Shown: positions 1 through 7,360, counted from the stretch's first letter. The stretch: DNA of 10,690 nucleotides from Cyanothece sp. UBA12306 (GCA_003448685.1 DLXW01000183.1:19900-30589); one strand, 5' to 3'. The notes: a model not told the origin generated them from the letters alone. Translations and numbers: made by a program.

Positions 1-570
1 GTGATCTTGGGGACGTTGATGTGCCTCAATACACCTTTCTAACCAACGATAGGTTCGTTCGGTTGCTGCTGCAACGGTAGCATAATCAGCATTTCCTGGA
101 GGACATTCATCAAAGGCCATAATCACATCGGCCCCCAGGTCATTTTGAATTTGAATCGAACGTTCGGGAGTCAATTCAATGATGCGGCCATCCTTGGGAG
201 AACGAAAAGTAACGCCAATTTCTCGAATTTGGCGCAAGTCGCTTAAACTAAACACTTGAAACCCACCAGAGTCGGTAAGAATTGGGCCATCCCATCCCAT
301 AAATCGATGCAGTCCTCCTGCTTTTTTGATTAGGGTTTCTCCTGGTTGGAGATGAAGGTGATAGGTATTGGCTAAAATCATTTGAGACCCTGCATTTTGC
401 AGTTGATCGGGGGTCAATCCTTTAACCGTTGCTACGGTTCCCACAGGCATAAATCGAGGAGTTTCTACGGGTCCGTGGGGAGTATGCCAGACCCCGACTC
501 TAGCGTGGGTTTGACAGCAATTTTTTTGAGTTTGAAAGGAAAATCCCAAAATAAATAAAAAGCCTAACAT
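1..570 (-). CDS. tgt: queuine/guanine tRNA-ribosyltransferase, N-terminal 190 residues (runs off left edge)
   Basis: Tgt exchanges the guanine at wobble position 34 of GUN-anticodon tRNAs (Asp, Asn, His, Tyr) for a queuine precursor, in the cytoplasm. The minus frame is open from 570 to base 1, about half of a normal protein of roughly 380 residues. Family landmarks are clear: [24 protein letters not shown] (abbreviated here as residues 22-45), [12 protein letters not shown] (67-78), [11 protein letters not shown] (99-109) with the general acid/base Asp100, and FDECPPG (153-159) with Asp154. These two Asp match Asp102 and Asp156 of the Zymomonas enzyme at a constant offset of two. The nucleophilic Asp and the zinc site lie outside the window. 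The start is uncertain: ATG at 570 adds a hydrophobic LGFLFILG stretch unusual for the family, and TTG at 549 would give MGFSFQTQ, more like a normal Tgt start. Identity is firm; only the start is in doubt. Confidence 0.95.
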   Translation of the reverse strand, partial: MLGFLFILGFSFQTQKNCCQTHARVGVWHTPHGPVETPRFMPVGTVATVKGLTPDQLQNAGSQMILANTYHLHLQPGETLIKKAGGLHRFMGWDGPILTDSGGFQVFSLSDLRQIREIGVTFRSPKDGRIIELTPERSIQIQNDLGADVIMAFDECPPGNADYATVAAATERTYRWLERCIEAHQRPQDH

Positions 571-577
571 TAATAAG

Positions 578-583
578 ATTATA
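578..583 (-). promoter_or_regulatory. candidate -10 box upstream of tgt
   Basis: A consensus TATAAT on the minus strand lies 7 bases before the ATG at 570. No good -35 is visible at the usual spacing. If it is used, transcription would start at about 571, leaving almost no leader for the ATG. That fits better with translation starting downstream at TTG 549. The surrounding gap (571-769) is AT-rich and also holds AAAGCTT/AAGCTTT arms at 657-663 and 669-675, which could be a weak terminator for the DUF29 gene. Confidence 0.25.
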
Positions 584-769
584 AATATATTTTAGCTTAT
601 TAATAGAACTCAAATTATCGACTTAATATTAATTAGTAAATAGCAAAATCAACTCGAAAGCTTTAATTAAGCTTTAAATAGATTTTTCCGCCACCATTTG
701 AGCAAAATATAGGGGGTGATAATCAAGAAAAATGTTGCTTTCTCATATGATTCAATACAAAATTTACTG

Positions 770-1180
770 TCAGTCGAAAATAACTAATAAACTATCTAAA
801 TTATAGGGACAATCTTTAGGGATATTAAGCTTTGGATATTGCTTGAGGACATCTCTTCTACTTCGAGTATAAATTTTAGGAAGATCAATTTTCTTGATTA
901 ACGTTGCTGTCAATCTGTCTTCTATTTGATCCACAAAAGAGTTAATTTCACTTTCCCAGTGGTTACGATTTATTTCATCGTTTAAATAATCTAACTTGAG
1001 ACGATGGATAATAACTTGTTTTAATAAGCTATTAACTGCATTAATTTGCTCTCTTCCCAAGTTTTCTATTTCCTCTTTTAAATGATCCCAATCAAGACCG
1101 TTTATATCATGCCTGCTGAGAGCGAAAGCTTGATTAAAAGCCCACTCAACAAAATCAGTTTCATATAGGTTTGATTTCAT
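770..1180 (-). CDS. DUF29 family protein
   Basis: A 136-residue soluble protein recognised as DUF29, a family common and multi-copy in cyanobacteria whose biochemical role is not established. The hallmarks run along the whole length: YETDFVEWAFNQA near the N-terminus (6-18), a helical LKEEIENLGREQ segment (34-45), a helix rich in Leu and His (VIIHRLKL, 56-63), an RNHWESEI segment (72-79), and the closing PKDCPYNLDSLL (121-132), typical of this family's C-terminus. The length is normal, so it looks complete. It starts at ATG 1180 without an obvious ribosome-binding site and stops with TGA at 770-772. It has no signal peptide or membrane segment. It stands alone between porin A and tgt with gaps of 296 and 199 bp, so its neighbours give no hint of function. 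Confidence 0.85.
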   Translation of the reverse strand: MKSNLYETDFVEWAFNQAFALSRHDINGLDWDHLKEEIENLGREQINAVNSLLKQVIIHRLKLDYLNDEINRNHWESEINSFVDQIEDRLTATLIKKIDLPKIYTRSRRDVLKQYPKLNIPKDCPYNLDSLLVIFD

Positions 1181-1228
1181 TATTTTGATTCAGCCGGAAA
1201 TCACTCTATTTTATCAGTCTACGCGAAA

Positions 1229-1286
1229 TTTAGAACGGGCGAATTTAGAATTTAGAATTTAGAACGGGCGAATTTAGAATTTAGAA
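1229..1286. repeat. 29-bp perfect tandem duplication built from TTTAGAA heptamers
   Basis: Two identical adjacent 29-base copies (1229-1257 and 1258-1286). Each reads TTTAGAA, CGGGCGAA, TTTAGAA, TTTAGAA. The heptamer therefore occurs six times, interrupted once per copy by the GC-rich octamer. It lies in the gap upstream of the DUF29 gene, 49 bases before its start codon. Short tandem heptamer repeats are common between cyanobacterial genes and usually arise by replication slippage. No protein-coding or CRISPR character is seen. Confidence 0.9.
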
Positions 1287-1414
1287 TCAAGCTATAACTT
1301 AATTTCAGGCTTTATTAATGAGGAACAGCTTATGATACTTTACGATACCAAATCCGCTTATTTTAGTAGAGTAAAGTTTTTTGTGCGAAGCTTCCCCGCA
1401 ATCCTTAAGAATAT

Positions 1415-1448
1415 CCCTAGTTTAGAGATTTTAGCAACTAAACTAGGG
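1415..1448 (-). terminator. hairpin just downstream of porin A, probable transcript end
   Basis: CCCTAGTTTAG (1415-1425) pairs perfectly with CTAAACTAGGG (1438-1448), an 11-bp stem around a 12-base loop. It begins 29 bases past the porin A stop codon in the direction of transcription. It lacks a strong U-tract on the minus-strand 3' side, so it may be a factor-independent terminator of the weak cyanobacterial kind, or a 3'-end stabilising structure. The hairpin is visible in the sequence; its role is inferred. Confidence 0.55.
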
Positions 1449-1476
1449 ACGAAAAATGAGCCTCGATCAACAGTAT

Positions 1477-3222
1477 TTAGAATTTGAAGGTGGTACGTAA
1501 AGCCCCAACCCAAATGCTGTTATTATCGTTATTGCCCTCAGGTTGAAGAACGACGTAGAACCCAGGAGTCAGCAAAATATTTTTGCTCAGAGGATACTTA
1601 TATTGAGCTTCAATGATGTAGGGAGTATCCTGGTCAGGAACTTGCAAATCTCCAGTGATAGCATCAACCCTTTGGGTATGGGTCAACGCACCACCACCAA
1701 TGGTAAATACAGAACCTTCTTTAAAGACATCAATCACGTTAAGAGAAGCCATCCAAGACCAGGTATCAGACCCAAAACCGCGACGACTAACGCCATTTTC
1801 GTCATCTCCTTGGGCGCGAGCAAGGGCATAACCCACAAAACCAGTTAAGTTAAAGGTATCATTAATCCGCCAGTTACCATTAGCACCGTAGCTATCGCGA
1901 ATAGTCGGCGCGCCCAAGAAAGGATCACTGGCTAAAGAACTACCGGTACTTTCGGTGATATTGACATCATCACTTTTATAGTAGGTATGTACGAATTGGG
2001 CATTGAAACTAAGGTTGTCTGTGGGATAAAATCCAACTTGACCCCCTGCACTGAAGTTACCGTTAAATAAACCGCTACCTAGTGCAGGATCACTACCTTC
2101 GTTATCGGGGGTGAGATAAAGCCCTCGAACGGTGAACATATCACTAAATTTGTAGGCAAAGGCAGCACCAATACCTTCTTCCCCCCTCATGGTTAGGGGA
2201 TCATAACGCATAAACCGTGATAAAGCACCTGTATCGGAACTTGCTCCAAAAGGGTTCCCCACATCGAAAATATCATCGATATCAAGGGAGTCACCCCCAA
2301 CATAACCCGTGAAGTTACCAATGGGGAAACGATAGAATAGGTTGTCAATATTGAGATCAGAATTGGTGTTGGCATCGTGGGACAACCTTGCCATGTTGGT
2401 TCCGGTGGGGTTATTATAATTAATCAGACTTCCTGCTTGCAGACGGGTTGTCAGTCGATCTTTCCCGTTAAAGCTAGTGTCTAAGTTAAGACGAACCCTA
2501 TAACCAAAGGTAGCGTTGTCATCAATGCGTCGTCGTGCGTCGGTATATCGTCCGTTTTGCAAGTCTTGGTTGAATGTATCTAGTTCTCGGGAGTCTAACG
2601 CTCTTTCCCCTGAAGCAGAAGAGACGGTAAATAGAACTCGTCCCTTTAACTTGGTGGTAGTGGAAAACTGATGATCTTCGAGGTAAGCTACCCGATTTTC
2701 CAGGTTAGTCACCCTTGCACCTAAAGCAACCAATTCTGCTTCAAATTCTTGGGCTAATCGCTTGAGTTTCTCGATATCTTCGCGCAAAACGGCGACGTTC
2801 TCTTGCAGAAGCCGTTCAATGGTATTGAGACAGGCATTTAAACCGGCTGCAAATTCCCAACGACTTGTAGCCCGATTTCCTCTAAAGGTGCGATCGGGAT
2901 AACCAACGATACAACCATAACGTTCTACTAAACTCCGTAAGGCTTCATAGGCCCAATCTGTGGGAGATACGTCTTGTAACTCAGAAACGCTCGTAACTTG
3001 GGAAGCAGAAGAATTAAACTGCTGTTTCGCAGTACGATTGACGGGATTGTCCAATTGGGGACGGTTACGCAATACCCCTAAAGCTTCTGTTGGGTTAATC
3101 GTCTCGGGATTGGCGGTTTCAAAATCTGTTTTGGGAGATGCAATAGCATTTTGACCAACTAAACAAAGGAGTCCTAAGACTCCAGGGGTCATTTTGACCA
3201 CTTGACTTAATAATTTAGACAT
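1477..3222 (-). CDS. iron uptake porin (SLH domain + OprB-like barrel), copy A
   Basis: An outer-membrane channel of the cyanobacterial SomA/SomB type, called iron uptake porin from Synechocystis homologues that pass inorganic ions. The 581 residues are full length. Order: signal peptide 1-28 with an AIA cleavage motif; a linker with EALGVLRNRPQ (46-56); one SLH domain at about 78-138 (VSELQDVSPTDWAYEALRSL, GYPDRTFRGNR), which should tether the barrel to peptidoglycan-linked polysaccharide; a coiled coil at about 138-184; then a beta-barrel from 190 ending in TTFKF, the terminal aromatic needed for barrel assembly. Cys104 and Cys131 flank the SLH core and could form a disulfide. The barrel carries an acidic DSLDIDDIFD stretch (311-320), perhaps a pore loop. 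ATG 3222 has GAGG ten bases upstream. It lies 251 bp downstream of paralogue B. The real substrate cannot be read from sequence. Confidence 0.93.
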   Translation of the reverse strand: MSKLLSQVVKMTPGVLGLLCLVGQNAIASPKTDFETANPETINPTEALGVLRNRPQLDNPVNRTAKQQFNSSASQVTSVSELQDVSPTDWAYEALRSLVERYGCIVGYPDRTFRGNRATSRWEFAAGLNACLNTIERLLQENVAVLREDIEKLKRLAQEFEAELVALGARVTNLENRVAYLEDHQFSTTTKLKGRVLFTVSSASGERALDSRELDTFNQDLQNGRYTDARRRIDDNATFGYRVRLNLDTSFNGKDRLTTRLQAGSLINYNNPTGTNMARLSHDANTNSDLNIDNLFYRFPIGNFTGYVGGDSLDIDDIFDVGNPFGASSDTGALSRFMRYDPLTMRGEEGIGAAFAYKFSDMFTVRGLYLTPDNEGSDPALGSGLFNGNFSAGGQVGFYPTDNLSFNAQFVHTYYKSDDVNITESTGSSLASDPFLGAPTIRDSYGANGNWRINDTFNLTGFVGYALARAQGDDENGVSRRGFGSDTWSWMASLNVIDVFKEGSVFTIGGGALTHTQRVDAITGDLQVPDQDTPYIIEAQYKYPLSKNILLTPGFYVVLQPEGNNDNNSIWVGALRTTFKF

Positions 3223-3230
3223 TAGAAATC

Positions 3231-3241
3231 ATCCTCACACC
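3231..3241 (-). promoter_or_regulatory. ribosome-binding site of porin A, shared with porin B
   Basis: The minus strand reads GGTGTGAGGAT, with GAGG ending ten bases before ATG 3222. The same 11 bases occur before porin B at 5230-5240. The rest of the two upstream regions is not recognisably alike, so this block is either a remnant of the duplication or conserved for translation. It supports both chosen starts. Confidence 0.65.
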
Positions 3242-3337
3242 AAAATAATAGGGATGTATTTTACTTAGCGAAACATAGAGAGTATTGCTCTATACATTGA
3301 ATTAAAAGCAATTCTCGGCCTATATATCAATAGCTAA

Positions 3338-3343
3338 ATTATA
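3338..3343 (-). promoter_or_regulatory. candidate -10 box for porin A
   Basis: A consensus TATAAT on the minus strand, about 115 bases upstream of ATG 3222, with no convincing -35. It would give a leader of roughly 110 bases, which contains a small hairpin, ATAGAG/CTCTAT at 3275-3280 and 3288-3293. The 251-bp gap means copy A probably has its own promoter rather than relying on read-through from copy B. No Fur-box-like sequence could be identified by eye. Confidence 0.3.
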
Positions 3344-3400
3344 CAAGATGGTTCTTCATCTAGGCTACAATAACCTAAATTAATCAAGATTAATTGGTAA

Positions 3401-3445
3401 GATAAAAAATACAAAAGACTCAGTTAAATTAATTTTAACCAAGTC
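3401..3445 (-). terminator. probable rho-independent terminator of porin B
   Basis: Downstream of the porin B stop (3474), GACT/AGTC (3417-3420 and 3442-3445) and GTTAAA/TTTAAC (3423-3428 and 3434-3439) form a two-part stem with a small internal loop and a 5-base apical loop. On the transcribed strand the hairpin is followed by a U-rich run, TCTTTTGTATTTTTTATC (3418-3401). Stem plus U-tract in the right orientation supports termination between the two porin genes. Confidence 0.5.
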
Positions 3446-3473
3446 GATGTAAGGATGTTTACTGTAGGACTTT

Positions 3474-5222
3474 TTAGAATTTAAAGGTAGTTCGAAGTGC
3501 ACCGACCCAAATACTATTATTTCGTTCATTTGCTTCGGGTCGCAGGACTACATAAAATCCAGGGGTTAGGAGAATATTTTCATTGAGGGGATACTTATAT
3601 TGGGTTTCAATGATGTAGGGAGTATCCTTATCAGGAACTGCTAAATCCCCAGTCAGGGCATCTATCCGACGTGCTGTGACATATTGACCACCGCCTACAG
3701 AAAGAACTGCTCCTTCTTTTCCTAAGTCTACGACAGAAAGAGCCGCACTCCAAGTCCAAAGATCAGCCCCAAAACCCCGACGACTATCCCCATTTTCATC
3801 GATTCCTTGGGCTCTGGCTAGCGCATAACCCCCCCAAGCTGTCAAGTGGAACATATCGTTAATGCGCCAATCTCCTTGGATACCATAGCTATCGCGAACA
3901 GTGGGAGCTCCTAAGAAGGGATCTTTAGCTACCTGACTACCGTTACTAGCACTGGCATTAACCTCATCCTCTGTAAAATAGGAATAGAGATAGGTAAAGG
4001 TGAAATCTAAATTATCTAGGGGATAGATTCCTAACTGACCCCCAGCACTAAACTCACCATTAAATAGACCTTTTCCGAGAGCTGGATCATTACCAACTCC
4101 CTGATCTGCTAGATAAAGTCCTCGGACGGCAATAATATCATCAAAGAACTTATAGGCGAAACCGCCACCTACTCCTTCAGGTCCACGGAATACCAGGGGA
4201 TTACGACGGATAAATCGAGATAAAGCACCGGTTCCAGAACTAGCTAAGAAAGGAGTTCCCACATCGAAAATATCATCAATATCGAGGGAACTGCTACCAA
4301 CCCAAGAGGTTAAACTACCCACAGTGAAACGATAGTATAAGTCTCCGATCCTGATATCAGAATCTCGGTTGATATCGTGTCCCAACCTGGCCATCTCGGT
4401 TCCGGTGAAGTTACGATAGTTGACCAGGGTTCCGGTTTCTAGTCGAGTTCTTAGTCTGTCTTTTCCGGTAAAACTGGTATCTAAGTTAATCCGGGCCCGA
4501 TAACCTAGGTTAGCATTGTCGTCAATCCGTCTTTTCTCATCTGGATCTAGTAACCCTTGGTTATACAAGTCTTGTTCACGGGAGTCGATCGCCCTTTCCC
4601 CCCAAGCAGCGGAGGTGGTAAATAAAACTTCTCCTCTGAGTTTGGTAGTAGTGGAAAATTGGTGATCTTCGAGGTAAGATACCCGACTTTCTAGGTTAGT
4701 CACCCTCGCACCCAAAGCGACTAATTCTGCTTCAAATTCTTGGGCTAATCGCTTGAGTTTCTCGATATCTTCGCGCAAAACGGCGACGTTCTCTTGTAAT
4801 AGCCGTTCAATGGTATTCAAACAAGCATTTAAACCGGCGGCAAATTCCCAACGACTGGCAGCCCGATTTCCTCTGAAGGTGCGATCGGGATAACCCACTA
4901 TACAACCATAGCGTTCTACTAAACTTCTTAAAGCTTCATAGGCCCAATCTGTGGGGGATACGTCCTGTAATTCGGAAACGCTGGTGACTTGGGAAGCAGA
5001 GGTATTAAACTGCTGCTTAGAAGTACGATTATGGGGGTTTTCTATTTGAGGACGGTTTCGCAGTACCCCTAAAGCTTCCATAGGAGAGATAATCTCTGGG
5101 TTGCTTTGCTCATTAACTTCTGTGACTTGTGACGGTGAAGCAATGGCACTTTGAACCCCCAATAAAAGAAAACCTAAACTTACAGGGGTTGTTTTGATAA
5201 TTGCCCAAATTAATTTTTTCAT
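3474..5222 (-). CDS. iron uptake porin (SLH domain + OprB-like barrel), copy B
   Basis: Paralogue of the adjacent copy A with the same layout in 582 residues: signal peptide 1-28 (AIA motif), one SLH domain at about 81-141 with Cys107 and Cys134, a coiled coil at about 141-187, an OprB-like barrel from about 193, and a terminal TTFKF. The two proteins are almost identical across the SLH/coiled-coil block (three substitutions in about 120 residues) and clearly diverged in the signal peptide, the linker and the barrel loops, for example around residues 200-232 and 360-385. SLDIDDIFDVG (312-322) is kept, suggesting a shared pore element. Presumably an outer-membrane channel for inorganic ions including iron; the barrel differences may mean different selectivity or regulation. 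ATG 5222 is preceded by GAGG at a spacing of nine. It lies 194 bp downstream of phoU. I see no truncation or frameshift. Confidence 0.93.
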   Translation of the reverse strand: MKKLIWAIIKTTPVSLGFLLLGVQSAIASPSQVTEVNEQSNPEIISPMEALGVLRNRPQIENPHNRTSKQQFNTSASQVTSVSELQDVSPTDWAYEALRSLVERYGCIVGYPDRTFRGNRAASRWEFAAGLNACLNTIERLLQENVAVLREDIEKLKRLAQEFEAELVALGARVTNLESRVSYLEDHQFSTTTKLRGEVLFTTSAAWGERAIDSREQDLYNQGLLDPDEKRRIDDNANLGYRARINLDTSFTGKDRLRTRLETGTLVNYRNFTGTEMARLGHDINRDSDIRIGDLYYRFTVGSLTSWVGSSSLDIDDIFDVGTPFLASSGTGALSRFIRRNPLVFRGPEGVGGGFAYKFFDDIIAVRGLYLADQGVGNDPALGKGLFNGEFSAGGQLGIYPLDNLDFTFTYLYSYFTEDEVNASASNGSQVAKDPFLGAPTVRDSYGIQGDWRINDMFHLTAWGGYALARAQGIDENGDSRRGFGADLWTWSAALSVVDLGKEGAVLSVGGGQYVTARRIDALTGDLAVPDKDTPYIIETQYKYPLNENILLTPGFYVVLRPEANERNNSIWVGALRTTFKF

Positions 5223-5229
5223 CTAATCG

Positions 5230-5240
5230 ATCCTCACACC
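5230..5240 (-). promoter_or_regulatory. ribosome-binding site of porin B, shared with porin A
   Basis: Minus strand GGTGTGAGGAT, identical to the block before copy A, with GAGG nine bases from ATG 5222. It fixes the start codon of this gene. Confidence 0.65.
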
Positions 5241-5299
5241 TAAACCAAAAAGAAATTTCAGCTTAATATATTCTAAGTCTGATAGCTATATCTCCCAAC

Positions 5300-5323
5300 T
5301 AATGCTTGATAGTAAGCATTATA
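5300..5323 (-). promoter_or_regulatory. inverted repeat overlapping the likely porin B promoter
   Basis: TAATGCTT (5300-5307) and AAGCATTA (5314-5321) form a perfect 8-bp inverted repeat with a 6-base centre. A consensus -10, TATAAT on the minus strand, occupies 5323-5318, so the repeat covers the -10 and the expected transcription start near 5311. That placement fits an operator for a dimeric regulator, or a hairpin at the very 5' end of the mRNA. The leader would be about 90 bases. No clear -35 is seen at the usual spacing, as expected of an activator-dependent promoter. The role is inference. Confidence 0.4.
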
Positions 5324-5416
5324 AGGTTCAATAAATATTCAAACTCTATTATATTCCAATAAATCTAGGATTAGTTGAGGTTATTAATTAAATTAACAAT
5401 TAGATAAAATTATTAC

Positions 5417-6085
5417 CTAAGCTCGGTGTCCAGTCACAATATAGGATACTCGTTGAGCGATGTTGGTTGCATGATCAGCCATTCTTTCTAGGTGGCGAAT
5501 CACTAAGGCTAAGAGCAAAAATGGTTCAATAACTCCTTTAATATCCCGTTGATAGGCTAATATGTTATATAGCTTGTCATAAGCATCATCTACAATGTCA
5601 TCTAACTGTTTGACTTTTTTTCCTGCATCACCATCTAGATCGGCTAGAGCAACTAAGCTGGTTGCTAGCATCATTTGAGCATGGTGGGACATAATCGAGA
5701 CTTCCTTAATTACAGGATGGGGAGGATAAATAAATAATTTGAGGGCTATTTCCCCTAGATCTTGGGCATAATCACCTATCCGCTCTAAGTCCCTTACTAA
5801 TTGCATAAAAGCACTCAAAAGTCGCAAATCTTGAGCAACTGGGGCTTGTAAAGTCATTAATGTGGAACATTCTAACTCAATTTGACGATAATAGATATCA
5901 ATTCGCCGATCAAGTTCAGTAATTTTCTCACCTGCATCAAGATTTTGGTTAAATAAAGCTTGATGGCTCAGACGAAAGGATTCCTCTACTAAGGAACCCA
6001 TTCTTAACACTTCTTGCTCTAATTTTTTGAGAGAACGTTCAAAATAGGTACGTTCTGGATGATTACTATAGGCGGATAAATTCAA
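5417..6085 (-). CDS. phoU: phosphate signalling regulator PhoU
   Basis: PhoU links the Pst phosphate transporter to the sensor kinase and keeps the Pho regulon off when phosphate is plentiful; the Synechocystis homologue is SphU, acting on SphS/SphR. The 222 residues form two repeats of a three-helix bundle. The paired family motifs are plain: RDLERIGDYAQDLGEI (98-113) and RHLERMADHATNIAQRV (197-213), both carrying the acidic and Asp-Tyr/His residues associated with metal binding. Length is normal (E. coli 241). The start is TTG at 6085: an in-frame TAG lies five codons upstream, no ATG or GTG lies between, and the next Met is residue 29, already inside conserved helix 1. It is not next to pst or sensor genes; its neighbours are porin B and cax, at 194 and 180 bp. 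It acts on the cytoplasmic side of the inner membrane. Confidence 0.93.
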   Translation of the reverse strand: MNLSAYSNHPERTYFERSLKKLEQEVLRMGSLVEESFRLSHQALFNQNLDAGEKITELDRRIDIYYRQIELECSTLMTLQAPVAQDLRLLSAFMQLVRDLERIGDYAQDLGEIALKLFIYPPHPVIKEVSIMSHHAQMMLATSLVALADLDGDAGKKVKQLDDIVDDAYDKLYNILAYQRDIKGVIEPFLLLALVIRHLERMADHATNIAQRVSYIVTGHRA

Positions 6086-6265
6086 TGCTTTACCACACTA
6101 GCTTTGCTATTGTTTTTTGTTGAAAATATTTAATAATTTACTATTATTATAGCTTATTATCTGTTATCTGTCATCCCCATAATTTAGTTATCGACGATTC
6201 CAACTATCTAAAAATAGGCAAAAACTCAGCAAAAACTAGCTATAATTCAACAACAAGAAAGAAGA

Positions 6266-7360
6266 TCAAACAGGGTGAAAATAAAAAGCGAGTCCAATTA
6301 CTAAATAAGTGGCTAATAATAAAGTTCCTTCTAACCAATTAGAACGTCCATCAGAACTAATAGAGTTGGTAATTAAAACCGCTACCGCCACAGAAACTAA
6401 TTCAAAAGGATTAAAATCTAGATCCATAGGTTGCCCTAAAATCCAACCAGCAATAACTAAAACTGGAGCAACAAATAGAGCAATTTGTAAGCTTGATCCC
6501 ACAGCAACAGACATAGATAAATCCATTTTATTTTTCAGGGCAACAGTGACAGCCGTTGCGTGTTCTGCTGCATTACCAACAATAGGCAAAAGAATAACAC
6601 CTGTAAACAAAGAAGTAAGTCCTAAAGATTCTGTGGCTTCTTCTAGGGAGTTAACTAATAATTCAGATTCAATAGCTACTCCTAAAGTAACCAATAATAA
6701 AATAATAATCCAACGCCCAATATTCACTTGAGATTTTTCTGAATTGTTTGAATCTTCTGCTGTATTTTCTTCTACTTCTGCCATCCCTACATCGTAAAGA
6801 TAAGTATGAGTTTTCATGGAAAAAATTAAAGTTAACCCATAAACAACAATCAAAACTAAAGCAACAGCAACAGATAGATTTTGTAAGGTTTTTTCTTCAA
6901 TTCCGCTTGAGGTATATTGGACTGCTGTGGGTAACAAAATAGCAATAACAGCTAAATTCATTGATGAAGCATTTAATCGCGCAGTTACTGATTGAAAAAC
7001 TTGTTCTTTATACCGCAGTCCTCCTAATAACATAGCAAAGCCAACTACTAGCAATAAATTGCCAATAATTGAGCCAGTAATTGTTGCTTTTACTACTTCA
7101 ATTAATCCTTCTTTAAGAGCTACTAAAGCTAAAATTAGTTCTGTAGCATTCCCAAAGGTTGCATTTAATAAACCCCCTAAATTAGGACCAACAACTACCG
7201 CGATCTCTTCGGTTGCTTGACCCATAAACGCAGCTAAAGGAACAATAGCTAAAGCAGCAGCTAGAAAAACAACGGTTGCTCCCAATTCTAGATAATTAGC
7301 TCCAAAAGAAAGGGGTATAAACAATAATAAGGCAAATAATAGCGTATTTTTATTGAACAT
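6266..7360 (-). CDS. cax: calcium/proton exchanger, CaCA superfamily (Cax type)
   Basis: An inner-membrane antiporter that exports Ca2+ in exchange for H+, as shown for the Synechocystis and yeast Vcx1 relatives. The 364 residues contain about eleven hydrophobic segments in two inverted halves. Each half holds one ion-binding alpha-repeat: FGNATELILALVAL (69-82) with Glu74, and VGNAAEHATAV (261-271) with Glu266, the two Glu that bind Ca2+ in this family. Between the halves lies an acidic cytoplasmic stretch (about 194-209, EVEENTAEDSNNSE), shorter than in eukaryotes. The chain starts at ATG 7360 and ends in YFHPV; the length is typical of bacterial members, so it looks intact. Transcribed alone: phoU follows after 180 bp and the upstream gene diverges. 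A possible promoter on the minus strand is TTGCTT (7409-7404), 16 bases, TATCTT (7387-7382). Confidence 0.93.
   Translation of the reverse strand: MFNKNTLLFALLLFIPLSFGANYLELGATVVFLAAALAIVPLAAFMGQATEEIAVVVGPNLGGLLNATFGNATELILALVALKEGLIEVVKATITGSIIGNLLLVVGFAMLLGGLRYKEQVFQSVTARLNASSMNLAVIAILLPTAVQYTSSGIEEKTLQNLSVAVALVLIVVYGLTLIFSMKTHTYLYDVGMAEVEENTAEDSNNSEKSQVNIGRWIIILLLVTLGVAIESELLVNSLEEATESLGLTSLFTGVILLPIVGNAAEHATAVTVALKNKMDLSMSVAVGSSLQIALFVAPVLVIAGWILGQPMDLDFNPFELVSVAVAVLITNSISSDGRSNWLEGTLLLATYLVIGLAFYFHPV

Noticed and set aside
732..806. A 24-codon plus-strand frame starting at ATG 732
   Set aside because: No ribosome-binding site or promoter, and it runs into the end of the DUF29 gene on the opposite strand.
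1229..1286. A possible CRISPR-like repeat
   Set aside because: Only two copies, directly abutting with no spacer between them, and built of simple heptamers; no cas genes are nearby.
1337..1382. ACTTTAC/GTAAAGT arms followed by six T on the plus strand, like a terminator
   Set aside because: The stem is only 7 bp around a 27-base loop and no plus-strand gene or promoter lies upstream of it; it may be chance in AT-rich DNA.
1543..1848. An open plus-strand frame of 101 codons antisense to porin A
   Set aside because: It lies wholly within the conserved barrel-coding region, has no ribosome-binding site and encodes a sequence without domain character.
1477..5222. The two porins as an assembly duplication
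   Set aside because: The barrels, linkers and flanking gaps differ substantially, so these are genuine diverged paralogues.
6309..6731. An open plus-strand frame of 140 codons antisense to cax
   Set aside because: It mirrors a strongly coding membrane-protein gene on the other strand, whose codon structure keeps the opposite frame open; its product is not protein-like.
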